Numbered from the stretch's first letter, positions 30,262 to 39,553 are shown. The stretch is 64,000 nt of DNA from Gammaproteobacteria bacterium (GCA_029210875.1 JARGFJ010000005.1:34592-98591), one strand, 5' to 3'. A program made the numbers and translations. The notes: generated from the sequence alone by a model not told the origin.

Positions 30262-30608
30262 TGAATCCTAGAAAAGGCATTTTAACGTTAAAAATAGGTG
30301 ATGAGAACTTACTCTATCATGCCTATATGCCATTTCTGAAAAATGGTGGGATCTTTATTCCAACCAATAAAATTTATCAGTTAGGCGAAGAAGTATTTAT
30401 TCTTCTTACATTGATGAATGAGTCCGATAAAATTCCCGTTGCAGGCAATATTGCGTGGATAACACCCAAAGGATCACAAGGTAACCAAGCCGCTGGCATT
30501 GGCGTTCATTTTAGTGATTTAGATGGCGCGGGTGTATCAGTCAAAAATAAAATTGAAAACTATTTGGCAGAGCGATTAAAGTCAGATAAAGCCACCCACA
30601 CAATGTAG
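30255..30608 (+). CDS. pilZ: PilZ domain protein
   Basis: 117 residues of the type IV pilus PilZ type: GGIFIPTNKIYQLGEEVFI and IAWITPKGSQGNQAAGIGVHF. This branch usually lacks the RxxxR c-di-GMP motif, and none is seen here. In relatives PilZ is required for pilus assembly through FimX/PilB. Either ATG 30255 or ATG 30261 could start it. Confidence 0.9.
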   Translation: MVMNPRKGILTLKIGDENLLYHAYMPFLKNGGIFIPTNKIYQLGEEVFILLTLMNESDKIPVAGNIAWITPKGSQGNQAAGIGVHFSDLDGAGVSVKNKIENYLAERLKSDKATHTM

Positions 30609-30618
30609 ATTGTATTCC

Positions 30619-31389
30619 ATGTTTATAGATTCACATTGCCACCTCAATTTATTGGCACAAGAAGAGGGTGGGCTTGATGCTATTATTGCTGAGGCTAAGT
30701 CATACGACGTTGATCATATTCTATGCATCGCAATTGATAAACAAAGCTGTGCAGAAGTTATAGATATTGCTGAGCGTTACCCTGATATCTCTGCAAGTGT
30801 TGGTATCCATCCTAATGTTGATGAAGATGAATCATTCATGCTTGATCAATTGGTAGAACTGGCACAACATCCAAAAGTAATAGCAATTGGTGAAACGGGT
30901 TTAGATTATTTTCGTAGTGAAGCTGATCTGGATTGGCAACGGCAACGCTTTTTAGTCCATATCGAAGCGGCAAAAGCCTTAAAAAAACCACTTATTATTC
31001 ATACCAGAGAAGCTAAAGAAGACACAATGTCTATCCTAGAACAACATGATGCAGCTCAAGCAGGTGGTATTATCCATTGTTTTACTGAAGATTGGGACAC
31101 AGCACAACGGGCACTGGATATTGGTTTTTACATTTCACTGTCAGGTATCGTCACATTCAAAAATGCGACTCAATTACAAGATGTAGCAACAAGATTACCG
31201 CTTGATCGAATGTTAATCGAAACCGATGCACCGTATTTAGCACCTGTGCCTAAACGAGGCAAAACCAATAAGCCTGCCTATGTCAAACATGTTGCCGAGT
31301 TTATCGCACAACTTCGAGGCGAGCATGTTGACACAATTGCTGCTGTTACCTCAGACAATTTCCATCGGTTATTCCCAACAGTACGATGA
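30619..31389 (+). CDS. TatD family metal-dependent hydrolase (YcfH-like)
   Basis: 256 residues, TIM-barrel DNase/hydrolase. Metal ligands lie in FIDSHCHLNLL, GETGLDYF, IIHTREA, GIIHCFTED and LIETDAPYL. ATG 30619 places DSHCH at the expected distance from the N-terminus; the frame extends to TTG 30610. This gene usually closes the holB-pilZ block. Confidence 0.93.
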   Translation: MFIDSHCHLNLLAQEEGGLDAIIAEAKSYDVDHILCIAIDKQSCAEVIDIAERYPDISASVGIHPNVDEDESFMLDQLVELAQHPKVIAIGETGLDYFRSEADLDWQRQRFLVHIEAAKALKKPLIIHTREAKEDTMSILEQHDAAQAGGIIHCFTEDWDTAQRALDIGFYISLSGIVTFKNATQLQDVATRLPLDRMLIETDAPYLAPVPKRGKTNKPAYVKHVAEFIAQLRGEHVDTIAAVTSDNFHRLFPTVR

Positions 31390-32006
31390 AACTGAGATTA
31401 CATAAATATAGTTTTATCCTTGTTATTTTATTCATGTTAACAGCCTGTTCTGATGATGTTCCTCAACTTTTACCATTGCAGCAAGATGATGTTATTCTGG
31501 CTTTTGGTGATAGTTTAACCTTTGGCACCGGAAGTGATAGTGCGACTGAAAGTTATCCCGCGATCCTGCAGATATTGTCAGGTAAAACAGTAGTCAATGC
31601 AGGCATTCCAGGTGAAGTCAGTCAAGCTGGACTTGAACGGTTACCACATGTTTTAGCTCAGACATCGCCCAAACTAGTTATCTTATGTCATGGTGGCAAT
31701 GACTTAATTCGTCGACTTGATATCGTGCAGTTAGAGCGTAATCTCACGCAAATGATTCAGACAATTCAAGCAAGTGGTGCCCAGGTTGTTCTTGTGGCCG
31801 TACCAAAGTTAAGTCTGACACTGACTGTGCCAGAGTTGTACGCAAGATTGGCTGAAGAATATAACATTCCTATTGAAGCTGAAATAATTTATGACATTGA
31901 GCAGCAACCTGGTCTAAAATCAGACCAAATACATCCAAATGCACAAGGATATAGACTGATTGCAGAAAATATCTATCAGTTATTGCAAGCGAGCCATGTC
32001 TTATAG
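31386..32006 (+). CDS. SGNH/GDSL-hydrolase lipoprotein (arylesterase/TesA-like)
   Basis: 206 residues with a lipobox signal peptide (ILFMLTAC-SDD, lipidated Cys about 21). The mature part has GDSL block AFGDSLTFGTG, oxyanion block VVNAGIPGEVS, GGND block CHGGNDLIRR and DxxH block SDQIHPNAQGY, the four SGNH blocks. It is probably an envelope-anchored esterase or lysophospholipase. Most TesA forms are soluble periplasmic, so the lipid anchor is less usual. It overlaps tatD by four bases. Confidence 0.9.
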   Translation: MKLRLHKYSFILVILFMLTACSDDVPQLLPLQQDDVILAFGDSLTFGTGSDSATESYPAILQILSGKTVVNAGIPGEVSQAGLERLPHVLAQTSPKLVILCHGGNDLIRRLDIVQLERNLTQMIQTIQASGAQVVLVAVPKLSLTLTVPELYARLAEEYNIPIEAEIIYDIEQQPGLKSDQIHPNAQGYRLIAENIYQLLQASHVL

Positions 32007-32054
32007 TTTTAGTGATCATGTAGGCATTACTCTATCTACCGGAGGATATGACGT

Positions 32055-33110
32055 TTGATTAGCAAAAAGACAGCTCATCGTATTAATAAGGATCCAGTAA
32101 TACTTGATGGTTTTAGTCGAACACTTCCCCAGATTGAATGGTTATTGCTTGTTTTAATTTTATTCTACCTAATTACGGTTGACGCCTCATCACCAACAAC
32201 ATTATTGATTGCTTCAGGCGTGTACGCTGTATTTGTGCCCTTGTTTCAGTATGTTAACTTCTTTAAAGAGCCCAAGGAATGGAAAATTGTACTTCACACC
32301 TGGGGAATGATTTTTTATATCAGTTATGTCATTTGGAAAACGGGTGAAATAAACAGTCCCTTATTTAATCTTTATCTTCTGCCAATAATCGCGAGCGCTA
32401 TTACCTTGAGTAGGGTCGTTACCTTACTTGAAACAGGCTTGATTGCTGCAAGCATCCTTTATATTCACTCAACGGTAAGTAGTGATAATTTCTGGACCTT
32501 GGCTACAAGTAGCGAATTTTTAATGCGATTTTTCCCGTTTTTATTGGTTGCCTATATTATTACGATGTTGTCATCAGATATACAAAAGGGCTTCAATAGA
32601 CTTAAAGTGACTGCAGAGACCGATGAATTGACCAATCTATTTAATCGGCGTGCGTTAAATCAGCTTGCACCCAAGCTGTTTAACTATGCAATTCGGCATG
32701 AATCTACAGTGTCATTAATTATGATAGATGTTGATAATTTAAAAGTTGTAAACGATAAATATGGTCATGATGCCGGAAACCTCTTGTTAATCAATGTATC
32801 TGACTCGATTAGCAGTGTACTTCGAGGTGAAGATGTTGCAGCTCGTTACGGTGGTGACGAATTTATTGTTATTTTACCTGATTGCGATCCTGATAAAGCA
32901 CAAATTGTTGCCCGGCGGATAATCGAAAATTTTGAAAAAGCACATTTTCGCTACCAGGGTGTAGACATCGAGCTTAGTGCCAGTATGGGGATCGCTGTGT
33001 GTCCTGAACATGGCAATTCTGTAGAAACTGTAATCCAATGTGCCGATAAAGCAATGTATGCCAGTAAAAAAAGTGGTAACAATTTGATTACATTGTTTAA
33101 TCAGTTGTAG
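32055..33110 (+). CDS. Membrane diguanylate cyclase
   Basis: 351 residues: five to six membrane helices (about 30-175) followed by a GGDEF domain (about 185-350). The active site RYGGDEF and the inhibitory site RGED five residues before it are intact, so c-di-GMP synthesis with product feedback is expected. The start is TTG 32055, set by GGAGG at 32041-32045. An ATG at 32048 would stop after four codons. Confidence 0.92.
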   Translation: MISKKTAHRINKDPVILDGFSRTLPQIEWLLLVLILFYLITVDASSPTTLLIASGVYAVFVPLFQYVNFFKEPKEWKIVLHTWGMIFYISYVIWKTGEINSPLFNLYLLPIIASAITLSRVVTLLETGLIAASILYIHSTVSSDNFWTLATSSEFLMRFFPFLLVAYIITMLSSDIQKGFNRLKVTAETDELTNLFNRRALNQLAPKLFNYAIRHESTVSLIMIDVDNLKVVNDKYGHDAGNLLLINVSDSISSVLRGEDVAARYGGDEFIVILPDCDPDKAQIVARRIIENFEKAHFRYQGVDIELSASMGIAVCPEHGNSVETVIQCADKAMYASKKSGNNLITLFNQL

Positions 33111-33156
33111 CTTTTAACATTTAAAATCATAGCCTAAGCCTTCTCCATTTTTGGAT

Positions 33157-34236
33157 TTAGGACAAGTTGTACTGCAGTAAGGCGACAGATTTGACCTGTA
33201 GCCAGACTTTCTGTCCTTGCACAACAGCAAGTGATGTTGCTGCACGTTTAGTCAAACGGGCCAAAAACAATGTCTTACCGACTTTTACCCTCACAAGCAT
33301 AAGGCCAGGATGTCGATCATCAGCGATAGCATCGATCTGACCGCGCAGTATATTCTGGATACTGCTGACTCCGGGCTGTTCAGCCAAGCTGACATCACGC
33401 GCTAAAATACCTACCCGAACACGATGTCCGACCGGTAGCCCGTGATCCATGATCCACAGACTACCACCATCGAAATCTACGCGCACCATATGCCAATCCT
33501 TATCTAGTTCACCCACAATAGCATCAAGTACTATGCTCGCATTCTCTCCGACTAGGAACGGCAAATCGAGTCGAGCAAACATGTCAGCTAAACAACCAGT
33601 AGCCTGTACCTTGCCTTCATTCATCACAACTAATTGATCTGCTAGTCGCGCTACTTCGTCAGGTGAATGGCTAACATAGATCACTGGAATGTCGAGCTCG
33701 TCGTGCAATCGTTCCAAATAGGGCAGAATTTCCTGTTTACGCTTGAGATCGAGCGCGGCCAGTGGTTCATCCATTAGTAATAGGCGTGGACTGACAGCCA
33801 GAGCACGGGCGATACCCACTCGCTGACGTTCGCCCCCTGACAGGTGATCAGGCTTGCGATCGAGCAGATGATCAATACCCAGTAGCATTATCGCCTGATC
33901 AAGACTCACTTGTTGGGTTTTACCATTGCGCTGCATGCCATAACGAAGGTTATTGATAACCGATAGATGATTGAAAAGGTTAACTTCTTGGAACACATAT
34001 CCGATGGGTCGTTTATGTGTAGGAATCCGGTGTTTATCGTCCTGCCACACGTCACCATCAACAACGAGCCGACCCTTGGTAGTGCTTTCCAAACCAGAAA
34101 TACAACGTAACAAGGTTGTTTTGCCAGATCCGGAGTGTCCGAACAGCGCAGTGACACCTCGGCTGGGTAGCTGGAGATCAACATCAAGTGTAAAGCCAGG
34201 CCAGTCGATCTGAAAGCGTGCTTCGATGCCAGTCAT
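33157..34236 (-). CDS. modC: Molybdate ABC transporter ATP-binding protein
   Basis: 359 residues from ATG 34236 (MTGIEARFQIDW), which directly follows the modB stop. The frame is open to 34281. Walker A FGHSGSGKTTLL, signature LSGGERQRVGIARAL, Walker B LLLMDEPLAALD and H-loop YVSHSPDEV are intact. A C-terminal MOP/TOBE domain (about 290-355) is present. It powers ModB. The mod genes are clearly richer in G+C than the flanking genes. Confidence 0.94.
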   Translation of the reverse strand: MTGIEARFQIDWPGFTLDVDLQLPSRGVTALFGHSGSGKTTLLRCISGLESTTKGRLVVDGDVWQDDKHRIPTHKRPIGYVFQEVNLFNHLSVINNLRYGMQRNGKTQQVSLDQAIMLLGIDHLLDRKPDHLSGGERQRVGIARALAVSPRLLLMDEPLAALDLKRKQEILPYLERLHDELDIPVIYVSHSPDEVARLADQLVVMNEGKVQATGCLADMFARLDLPFLVGENASIVLDAIVGELDKDWHMVRVDFDGGSLWIMDHGLPVGHRVRVGILARDVSLAEQPGVSSIQNILRGQIDAIADDRHPGLMLVRVKVGKTLFLARLTKRAATSLAVVQGQKVWLQVKSVALLQYNLS

Positions 34237-34237
34237 G

Positions 34238-34921
34238 TTAGTAGCTTTTATTCGCATTGGGGCGCCACATATATAAGGCAAGTAGTACTACAAATGAAAA
34301 AATCAGCATTACGGCGGAGAGACGATGTGCCTGCATGTATTCCAATGCCTCTACATGATCGTAAATTTGTACCGATGCCACACGGGTAATGCCTGGTAAA
34401 TTGCCGCCAATCATCAATATTACACCGAACTCGCCTACAGTATGGGCGAAGGTCAAGATCGAGGCAGTCAAGAAGCCTGGCGCAGCTAGTGGCACGGCCA
34501 CGGTAAAGAAAGCATCGAGCGGAGAAGCACGTAAGGTCGCTGCAACTTCCAGAGGGCGATCACCAACGGCTTCAAAGGCCGTTTTCAAAGGCTGTACCAT
34601 GAAAGGCAAAGAGTAGAACACCGAAGCGATGACCAGACCCCAGAAAGTGAATGGTAGCAGACCAATGCCGAGTGTTTGGGTTAATTGCCCCACAGGGCCG
34701 TTTGGTCCCATTACCACTAGTAGATAGAAACCCAGTACCGAAGGTGGCAGTACCAGAGGTAGCGCAACCACTGCACTAGCAGGGCCTTTCCACCAGGTTT
34801 TGGTGCGAGCCAGCCACCACGCGATGGGAGTACCGATTATCAACAGAATCATTGTCACAATAGTGGCCAGACGCACGGTCAGCCAGAGCGCCTGCAAATC
34901 GCCATCGGATAACATATTCAT
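34238..34921 (-). CDS. modB: Molybdate ABC transporter permease
   Basis: 227 residues with five to six membrane helices. The EAA loop is [20 protein letters not shown] (about 122-141), where ModC docks. [14 protein letters not shown] is characteristic of ModB. It follows modA by six bases. Confidence 0.95.
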   Translation of the reverse strand: MNMLSDGDLQALWLTVRLATIVTMILLIIGTPIAWWLARTKTWWKGPASAVVALPLVLPPSVLGFYLLVVMGPNGPVGQLTQTLGIGLLPFTFWGLVIASVFYSLPFMVQPLKTAFEAVGDRPLEVAATLRASPLDAFFTVAVPLAAPGFLTASILTFAHTVGEFGVILMIGGNLPGITRVASVQIYDHVEALEYMQAHRLSAVMLIFSFVVLLALYMWRPNANKSY

Positions 34922-34927
34922 TATTGA

Positions 34928-35698
34928 TTAGTTGCCAGCAACTTCATCTGGCAGAACAAAGCCATAGTGGATCATCACGGCCCGTGCTGGTTGGCTACTC
35001 ATATAGTTGGCAAATTGCCTGACGGCAGGTTTACCCTCAGCCAGTTTAGTGATGATAAACCCTTGCTCTAAAGGTGTGTGCAAGGTGTCAGGGATCAAAT
35101 AGTAGTCACCCTTACTCGATAACTCAGGATTAACTGCCAGAGCTAGAGCGACAATACCAATCTGGGCATTACCAGTCTGAACGAACTGAGCGGTATGGGC
35201 AATATTTTCACCATAGACCAGTTTGGGTTCAAGCTTGTCCCACAGACCGGAGGCTTTTAAGGCTTCTACTGCACGCATGCCATAAGGTGCGTGTCTGGGA
35301 TTAGCGATGGCGATGCGGCTGATCGTGAGATCGAGGAGACTGTCCAGTGTCATCTTACTGGCATCCAAACTCGCACTCCACAGCACAATTCGGCCAAAGG
35401 CATAAGCTTTGACATCCGATACTGCAAGACCCGCAGAAGCTAAGGATTGTGCGTATTTGATGTCAGCGGAGAAATACAGATCATAAGGCGCACCTTGCTG
35501 GATCTGCGTATGAAATTTACCTGACGAACCGTAGACCACATCAACTTCATCGTAAGGATGGGTTTGCTTGAACGCAGTAACGATTTCGTCCATTGCAAAC
35601 TTCAGATCAGATGCGGCAGCAATCGTAATTTTTTCTGCTTTGACCACTAACGGAAGTATCAAGGTACAGAATAATAAGATCGTTTGAATTAATTTCAT
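34928..35698 (-). CDS. modA: Molybdate-binding periplasmic protein
   Basis: 256 residues with a Sec signal peptide (cut near VVKA-EK). The mature protein starts ITIAAASDLKFAMDEI, has YGSSGKFHTQI and FSADIKYA, both oxyanion-contact segments, and GENIAHTAQFVQTGNAQIG. It delivers molybdate or tungstate to ModB. A 14-base inverted repeat stands 31 bases upstream. Confidence 0.94.
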   Translation of the reverse strand: MKLIQTILLFCTLILPLVVKAEKITIAAASDLKFAMDEIVTAFKQTHPYDEVDVVYGSSGKFHTQIQQGAPYDLYFSADIKYAQSLASAGLAVSDVKAYAFGRIVLWSASLDASKMTLDSLLDLTISRIAIANPRHAPYGMRAVEALKASGLWDKLEPKLVYGENIAHTAQFVQTGNAQIGIVALALAVNPELSSKGDYYLIPDTLHTPLEQGFIITKLAEGKPAVRQFANYMSSQPARAVMIHYGFVLPDEVAGN

Positions 35699-35728
35699 TA
35701 AATAGTTTTGATTGTGAAGAGTGGAATG

Positions 35729-35760
35729 ATTTCATTATGTCATTTTTGACATAACGAAAT
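35729..35760. promoter_or_regulatory. Probable ModE operator of modABC
   Basis: ATTTCATTATGTCA and TGACATAACGAAAT form an inverted repeat (13 of 14 pairs, the other G-T) around TTTT. Read on the minus strand it begins CGTTATGTCA, close to the CGTTATAT half-site of known ModE operators. It lies between modE and modA, 31 bases before the modA start. Confidence 0.7.
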
Positions 35761-35790
35761 ATAGCTTATTTTATAAGGCATTTCCATATG

Positions 35791-36162
35791 TCACGAAAAT
35801 TCAGCGAGTGCACGCAGTGCGTTGAGTTCATCTTTAGTCTTTTGATTAAGACTTTTTTCCAATGCATCGTAGCAGTTGATGAGATCCTGCCCGAGCCGGG
35901 TGATCACCGCACCTCCACCTTTTTTGCCGCCAGTAGTTGTTTCAATAACAGGTTTACCGAAGCCTTGATTGAGCGTATCAATCAAGAGCCAGGCTCTTTT
36001 ATAAGGCATCCCTAAAGCACGTGCAGCTGAAGAAATAGAGTGTAAATTTCCAACTTGTCTTAAAATCTCTATTTTTCCCGGACCAATAGAGATAGTGTCA
36101 CCGATGTAAACGCGAGGTTTAACTAATATCACTTTGTTTTTATCTTTAAATAGTGATGTCAT
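35791..36162 (-). CDS. modE: ModE-type winged-helix regulator, short form
   Basis: 123 residues that correspond only to the LysR-like N-terminal DNA-binding domain of ModE. SISSAARALGMPYKRAWLLIDTLN is the recognition region (about 42-65), and GGKKGGGAVITRLG follows. The di-MOP molybdate-sensing domain of E. coli ModE (about 260 residues) is missing, and nothing like it follows. It is transcribed toward modABC with the operator between. Confidence 0.88.
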   Translation of the reverse strand: MTSLFKDKNKVILVKPRVYIGDTISIGPGKIEILRQVGNLHSISSAARALGMPYKRAWLLIDTLNQGFGKPVIETTTGGKKGGGAVITRLGQDLINCYDALEKSLNQKTKDELNALRALAEFS

Positions 36163-36328
36163 GTATTTAAGTCCTTCATAAACATATCGATATTGGGATT
36201 ATGCGATTGTACCTGAGCCTGTGGTTATTATCTTATTTGTTGAACAGATATAAGCAATGAACGCTGCAGCGTTTTATAAACAGCGTATATTGTGCGACAA
36301 CGCGTTTAACTATCTGGTGTACAAGTCG

Positions 36329-37225
36329 ATGAAAGGTCTAATTTTAGCTATCTCAGCTTATACAATTTGGGGATGTTTTCCACTTTATTTTAACTATTTG
36401 AGCACCGTTTTACCGATAGAAGTACTATCTCATCGTGTGATCTGGTCACTATTTGCTACCTTAATACTTGCTATCGGTTTACATAGATTTAACAAACTGG
36501 TTAATGCTTTGCACGACCGTAAAGTCATTGCCTGGTTAGGGTTATCTTCTGTATTGATAGCAATCAACTGGCTTGTATATATCTGGGCAATTAGTCAGCA
36601 TCGTATTGTAGAATCAAGTCTTGGTTATTTCATTACACCACTGGTTAGTCTTGTTTTAGCTCGAATAGTATTTAAAGAACGCTTGGACAGATTGCAAATT
36701 TGGGCAGGAATCATCGCTCTTGTAGCAATTTTGTGGGAAGTTGTTAGCCTGGGACAATTACCATGGATTAGCCTGGTTCTATCGACAGCATTTGCACTTT
36801 ATGGCGTAGTTAGAAAAATGTGTCCAGTAGATGGTTTGAGTGGACTTACGATAGAGACGCTGTGGTTATTGCCATTTGCATTGATCTGGATTTTTTGGCG
36901 GGAACAAGATGTGACTAACGGACTGGCATTTGGTCATGATCTTAACTTAAGCCTGCTGCTGATAGGCTCAGGCATTATTACAGCGTTACCTTTAGTTTTA
37001 TTTGCTACAGCAACACGTTTAATTGATTTGTCTATTATTGGCTTCATTATGTATATCAATCCAACAATGCAATTTTTAATTGGTGTATTTATTTTACATG
37101 AAGCCTTCCCAGCACAACGCATAGTTACTTTCGGTCTAATTTTAATTGCACTGATTTTATTTATGGTGGGCATGTGGCGAAATACACAAGGTAAAACGGC
37201 AGATAGCATAGAGAAGATCACTTAA
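36329..37225 (+). CDS. rarD: RarD-type EamA-family permease
   Basis: 298 residues from ATG 36329 with about ten membrane helices. RarD marks are LSHRVIWSL-like SHRVIWSLFATL, LGYFITPLVSLVLA, and GLSGLTIETLWLLP. The frame is open to ATG 36257, which would add 24 residues; neither ATG has a clear ribosome site. Substrate unknown (drug/metabolite family). Confidence 0.85.
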   Translation: MKGLILAISAYTIWGCFPLYFNYLSTVLPIEVLSHRVIWSLFATLILAIGLHRFNKLVNALHDRKVIAWLGLSSVLIAINWLVYIWAISQHRIVESSLGYFITPLVSLVLARIVFKERLDRLQIWAGIIALVAILWEVVSLGQLPWISLVLSTAFALYGVVRKMCPVDGLSGLTIETLWLLPFALIWIFWREQDVTNGLAFGHDLNLSLLLIGSGIITALPLVLFATATRLIDLSIIGFIMYINPTMQFLIGVFILHEAFPAQRIVTFGLILIALILFMVGMWRNTQGKTADSIEKIT

Positions 37226-37240
37226 TATGATATGTAAAAA

Positions 37241-38164
37241 TTAGGTCAGCTTAGGCTCTAGTAATTTGGCAAGTTCTAATAAAGCGGTTGTTTGCTGACT
37301 GATAGCAAGGCGTACTGTTGGATTTAGCGTTGATATCCAACGTTCAGGAATAGCATTAACACCGTATTTAGCGCCAGCAAGCATACCGGCAAGTGCGCCG
37401 GTTGTATTTGCATCACCACCTTGATTCACCGTTGAAACTACACATGCTTCGAAACTATCAGTGTTAAAAAAGTAATGCAGAACAGTTTGTACTGTATCGA
37501 CAATATAGCCTGTCGAATTACCAGGGTAGGGTGTGAATGTAAACTCTGGATAAAGCTGGATAAGTTGAGTAACTTCAGATTCAACACCTTGCTCATCACC
37601 ATTGATTAAATGCTTAACCATTCGTCCCAAGGCCAATGTTGCCTGATCTGATAAGGAATTATTATGGGTAAGATGATTTTGCTCACGACTCCATTGTTCA
37701 AATAAATCATCACGATATAACGTAGCCAATACGACAGGTAGATTACGTACACATGCACCATTACCCGCTTCAAACTCGTTTTCAGGACCAGATAATTCAC
37801 CTGTATTTTTGTAACGGCGAATGCCACGCAAACAGGTATCACCAATATCAGTTGGATTAGAATTTAACCAAAATAAAAACTGATCAGCGACTGCGTTGAG
37901 ATCCCATCCTTGTGTATCAACCAATGCCTGGCCAAGAGTCAAGGTCATTTCTGTATCATCAGTGACTGCTCCTGGTTTTAAACCTAACCAGCCACCACCG
38001 GTTATTTCTTTGTGTACACTAAATTGCTCGCGAATGGCGCAAGGCTGCATAAATTCGACGGTTATTCCTAATGCATCACCGCATGCAAACCCCAAATAAG
38101 CGCCAAGAGACTTATCTATACGTTGTGTAGATGCAAGCACCATGCTACTACTTTCACGCATCAT
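37241..38164 (-). CDS. ADP-ribosylglycohydrolase (DraG-like)
   Basis: 307 residues. Dinuclear metal motifs AYLGFACGDALG, AVTDDTEMTLTLG and GGDANTTGALAGMLAGA match the DraG/ARH fold. DraG removes ADP-ribose from dinitrogenase reductase, but related enzymes act on PII-controlled or unknown targets and no nif or draT gene is present here. ATG 38143 (MVLASTQRID) is an alternative start. The upstream gap holds FNR-like sites. Confidence 0.88.
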   Translation of the reverse strand: MMRESSSMVLASTQRIDKSLGAYLGFACGDALGITVEFMQPCAIREQFSVHKEITGGGWLGLKPGAVTDDTEMTLTLGQALVDTQGWDLNAVADQFLFWLNSNPTDIGDTCLRGIRRYKNTGELSGPENEFEAGNGACVRNLPVVLATLYRDDLFEQWSREQNHLTHNNSLSDQATLALGRMVKHLINGDEQGVESEVTQLIQLYPEFTFTPYPGNSTGYIVDTVQTVLHYFFNTDSFEACVVSTVNQGGDANTTGALAGMLAGAKYGVNAIPERWISTLNPTVRLAISQQTTALLELAKLLEPKLT

Positions 38165-38292
38165 TAACGTGACAAGATGGAAACAAAGGCTGTCAAAACT
38201 AACTCAATTATAAAACGCAAAAGGTTTAACATACATGTCCCTTGTTCTGAATTTAGACGTTGATAACTAATCTGAATGATGCTTCATGGTGC

Positions 38293-38343
38293 TGACCGAG
38301 ATCATATCGCTCTAGAAAATAGTTGTGCATTGATCGAGATCAT
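38293..38343. promoter_or_regulatory. Tandem FNR/CRP-family-like sites
   Basis: TGACCGAGATCAT (38293-38305) and TGATCGAGATCAT (38331-38343) are near-identical and 38 bases apart. The second, with its preceding T, reads TTGAT-CGAG-ATCAT, one base from the FNR/Anr/Dnr consensus. They lie 129-179 bases before the DraG-like start. The rest of the 470-base gap (38165-38637) shows no supported gene. Confidence 0.45.
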
Positions 38344-38551
38344 GAATATGGCAGAATAGAAAAAATAAAGGCAATAACCGAGCTATACGACCATTTTTTC
38401 TTTTCATTATCCCTTTCTTTTGACTCGGGTCCCCGCTTTTTTTTGTGGTTATTCCGAATGAATGACTAACAGCAGCAACAGAGGCGGTGATGAAAGACAA
38501 ACAGCCCCTGAATTTGATGACGTAATATTCTTGTTTTGAAGTATTGGACAT

Positions 38552-38587
38552 AAAAAAACCCACCATATTGAATATGGTGGGTTTTTT
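38552..38587 (-). terminator. Bidirectional terminator after tRNA-Ser
   Basis: AAAAAACCCACCATATT and its exact complement flank a single G, with A- and T-runs at both ends. In the minus direction it lies 50 bases after the tRNA-Ser 3' end. Confidence 0.9.
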
Positions 38588-38637
38588 GTTGGATTCAAAT
38601 AAAAATAGTTTGTAACATATTGATATTTAAATATATT

Positions 38638-38727
38638 TGGCGGAGAGACAGGGATTTGAACCCTGGGAAGGGATAAACCTTCGCTGGTTTTCAAGACCAG
38701 TGCTTTCAGCCGCTCAGCCATCTCTCC
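38638..38727 (-). tRNA. tRNA-Ser (anticodon UGA)
   Basis: 90-base class II tRNA on the minus strand. It begins GGAGAGATGGCTGAGCGG, has anticodon stem CTGGT/ACCAG with loop CTTGAAA (anticodon TGA), a long variable arm, T-arm CAGGGTTCAAATCCCTG, and encoded GCCA at the end. Confidence 0.95.
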
Positions 38728-38738
38728 TGAAGCGAAGA

Positions 38739-38767
38739 ATAATACGCATTTCAATTTTAAAAAACAA
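38739..38767 (-). promoter_or_regulatory. Promoter of tRNA-Ser
   Basis: On the minus strand TTGTTT (38762-38767), a 17-base spacer, then TATTAT (38739-38744). The predicted start is about 5 bases before the tRNA. Confidence 0.6.
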
Positions 38768-38881
38768 CCACAAATTTAAATTTCTGTTTTATGCCTATTG
38801 ATACTTGCACTTGCGAACTTATTCGGTAGGATAATGTCTTAGTTCTGAACTCAACATTTACAGATATCGGGAGATTATTTG

Positions 38882-39553
38882 ATGAATTACGATGCACAAT
38901 CAACAGTTGTTCGTTCGCAGCAGTCGGTGCTAGCGACCAACAAGTTACTGAGAAATACATACAGTCTATTAGCTATGACATTAGTTTTCAGTGCAATGAC
39001 AGCTGGATTGTCCATGGCGTTTAACTTACCTCATCCTGGACTTATCATCACCTTAGTTGGTTATTTTGGTCTACTCTTTTTAACCACAAAATTACGTAAT
39101 AGTGTTTGGGGCATCGCATCAGTATTTGCTTTGACTGGTTTTATGGGGTTGACTCTTGGACCCGTTATTAATGCCTATCTAGGTCTGCCAAATGGTAGTG
39201 AAATCGTAATGCAAGCACTGGGTGGAACAGGCATTATTTTCCTGGCTTTGTCAGCTTATGCAGTTAAAAGTGAAAAAGACTTTAGTTTCATGGGTGGCTT
39301 TTTGATGGTTGGTATTCTTGTTGCCTTCCTTGCTGGTCTGGGTGCTATTTTCTTTGAAATGCCTGGTCTTTCACTTGCTGTTTCTGCTATGTTTGTGTTG
39401 TTAATGTCTGGTTTGATTTTATATGAAACAAGTCAAATTATTCATGGCGGCGAAACAAACTACATTATGGCAACAGTGACGCTTTATGTCAGTATTTATA
39501 ATTTGTTTACCAGTTTATTGCATTTACTTGGCGCAATGTCGGGCGATGATTAA
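38882..39553 (+). CDS. Bax inhibitor-1/YccA family membrane protein
   Basis: 223 residues with seven hydrophobic helices. An N-terminal cytoplasmic tail precedes LRNTYSLLAMTLVFSA, and GLILYETSQIIHGGETNYI (about 178-196) is the family's conserved acidic region. YccA in E. coli binds and restrains the FtsH protease; other members conduct Ca2+ or H+. GGGAG at 38869-38873 supports ATG 38882. A terminator follows at 39579. Confidence 0.9.
   Translation: MNYDAQSTVVRSQQSVLATNKLLRNTYSLLAMTLVFSAMTAGLSMAFNLPHPGLIITLVGYFGLLFLTTKLRNSVWGIASVFALTGFMGLTLGPVINAYLGLPNGSEIVMQALGGTGIIFLALSAYAVKSEKDFSFMGGFLMVGILVAFLAGLGAIFFEMPGLSLAVSAMFVLLMSGLILYETSQIIHGGETNYIMATVTLYVSIYNLFTSLLHLLGAMSGDD

Noticed and set aside
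38400..38640. Possible integration site at the 3' end of tRNA-Ser
   Set aside because: No copy of the tRNA 3' end and no integrase gene were found on either side.
38312..38754. Two minus-strand open frames (38312-38566 and 38449-38754)
   Set aside because: The second reads through the tRNA-Ser gene and both cross the terminator at 38552-38587. Neither has a ribosome site or a protein-like composition.
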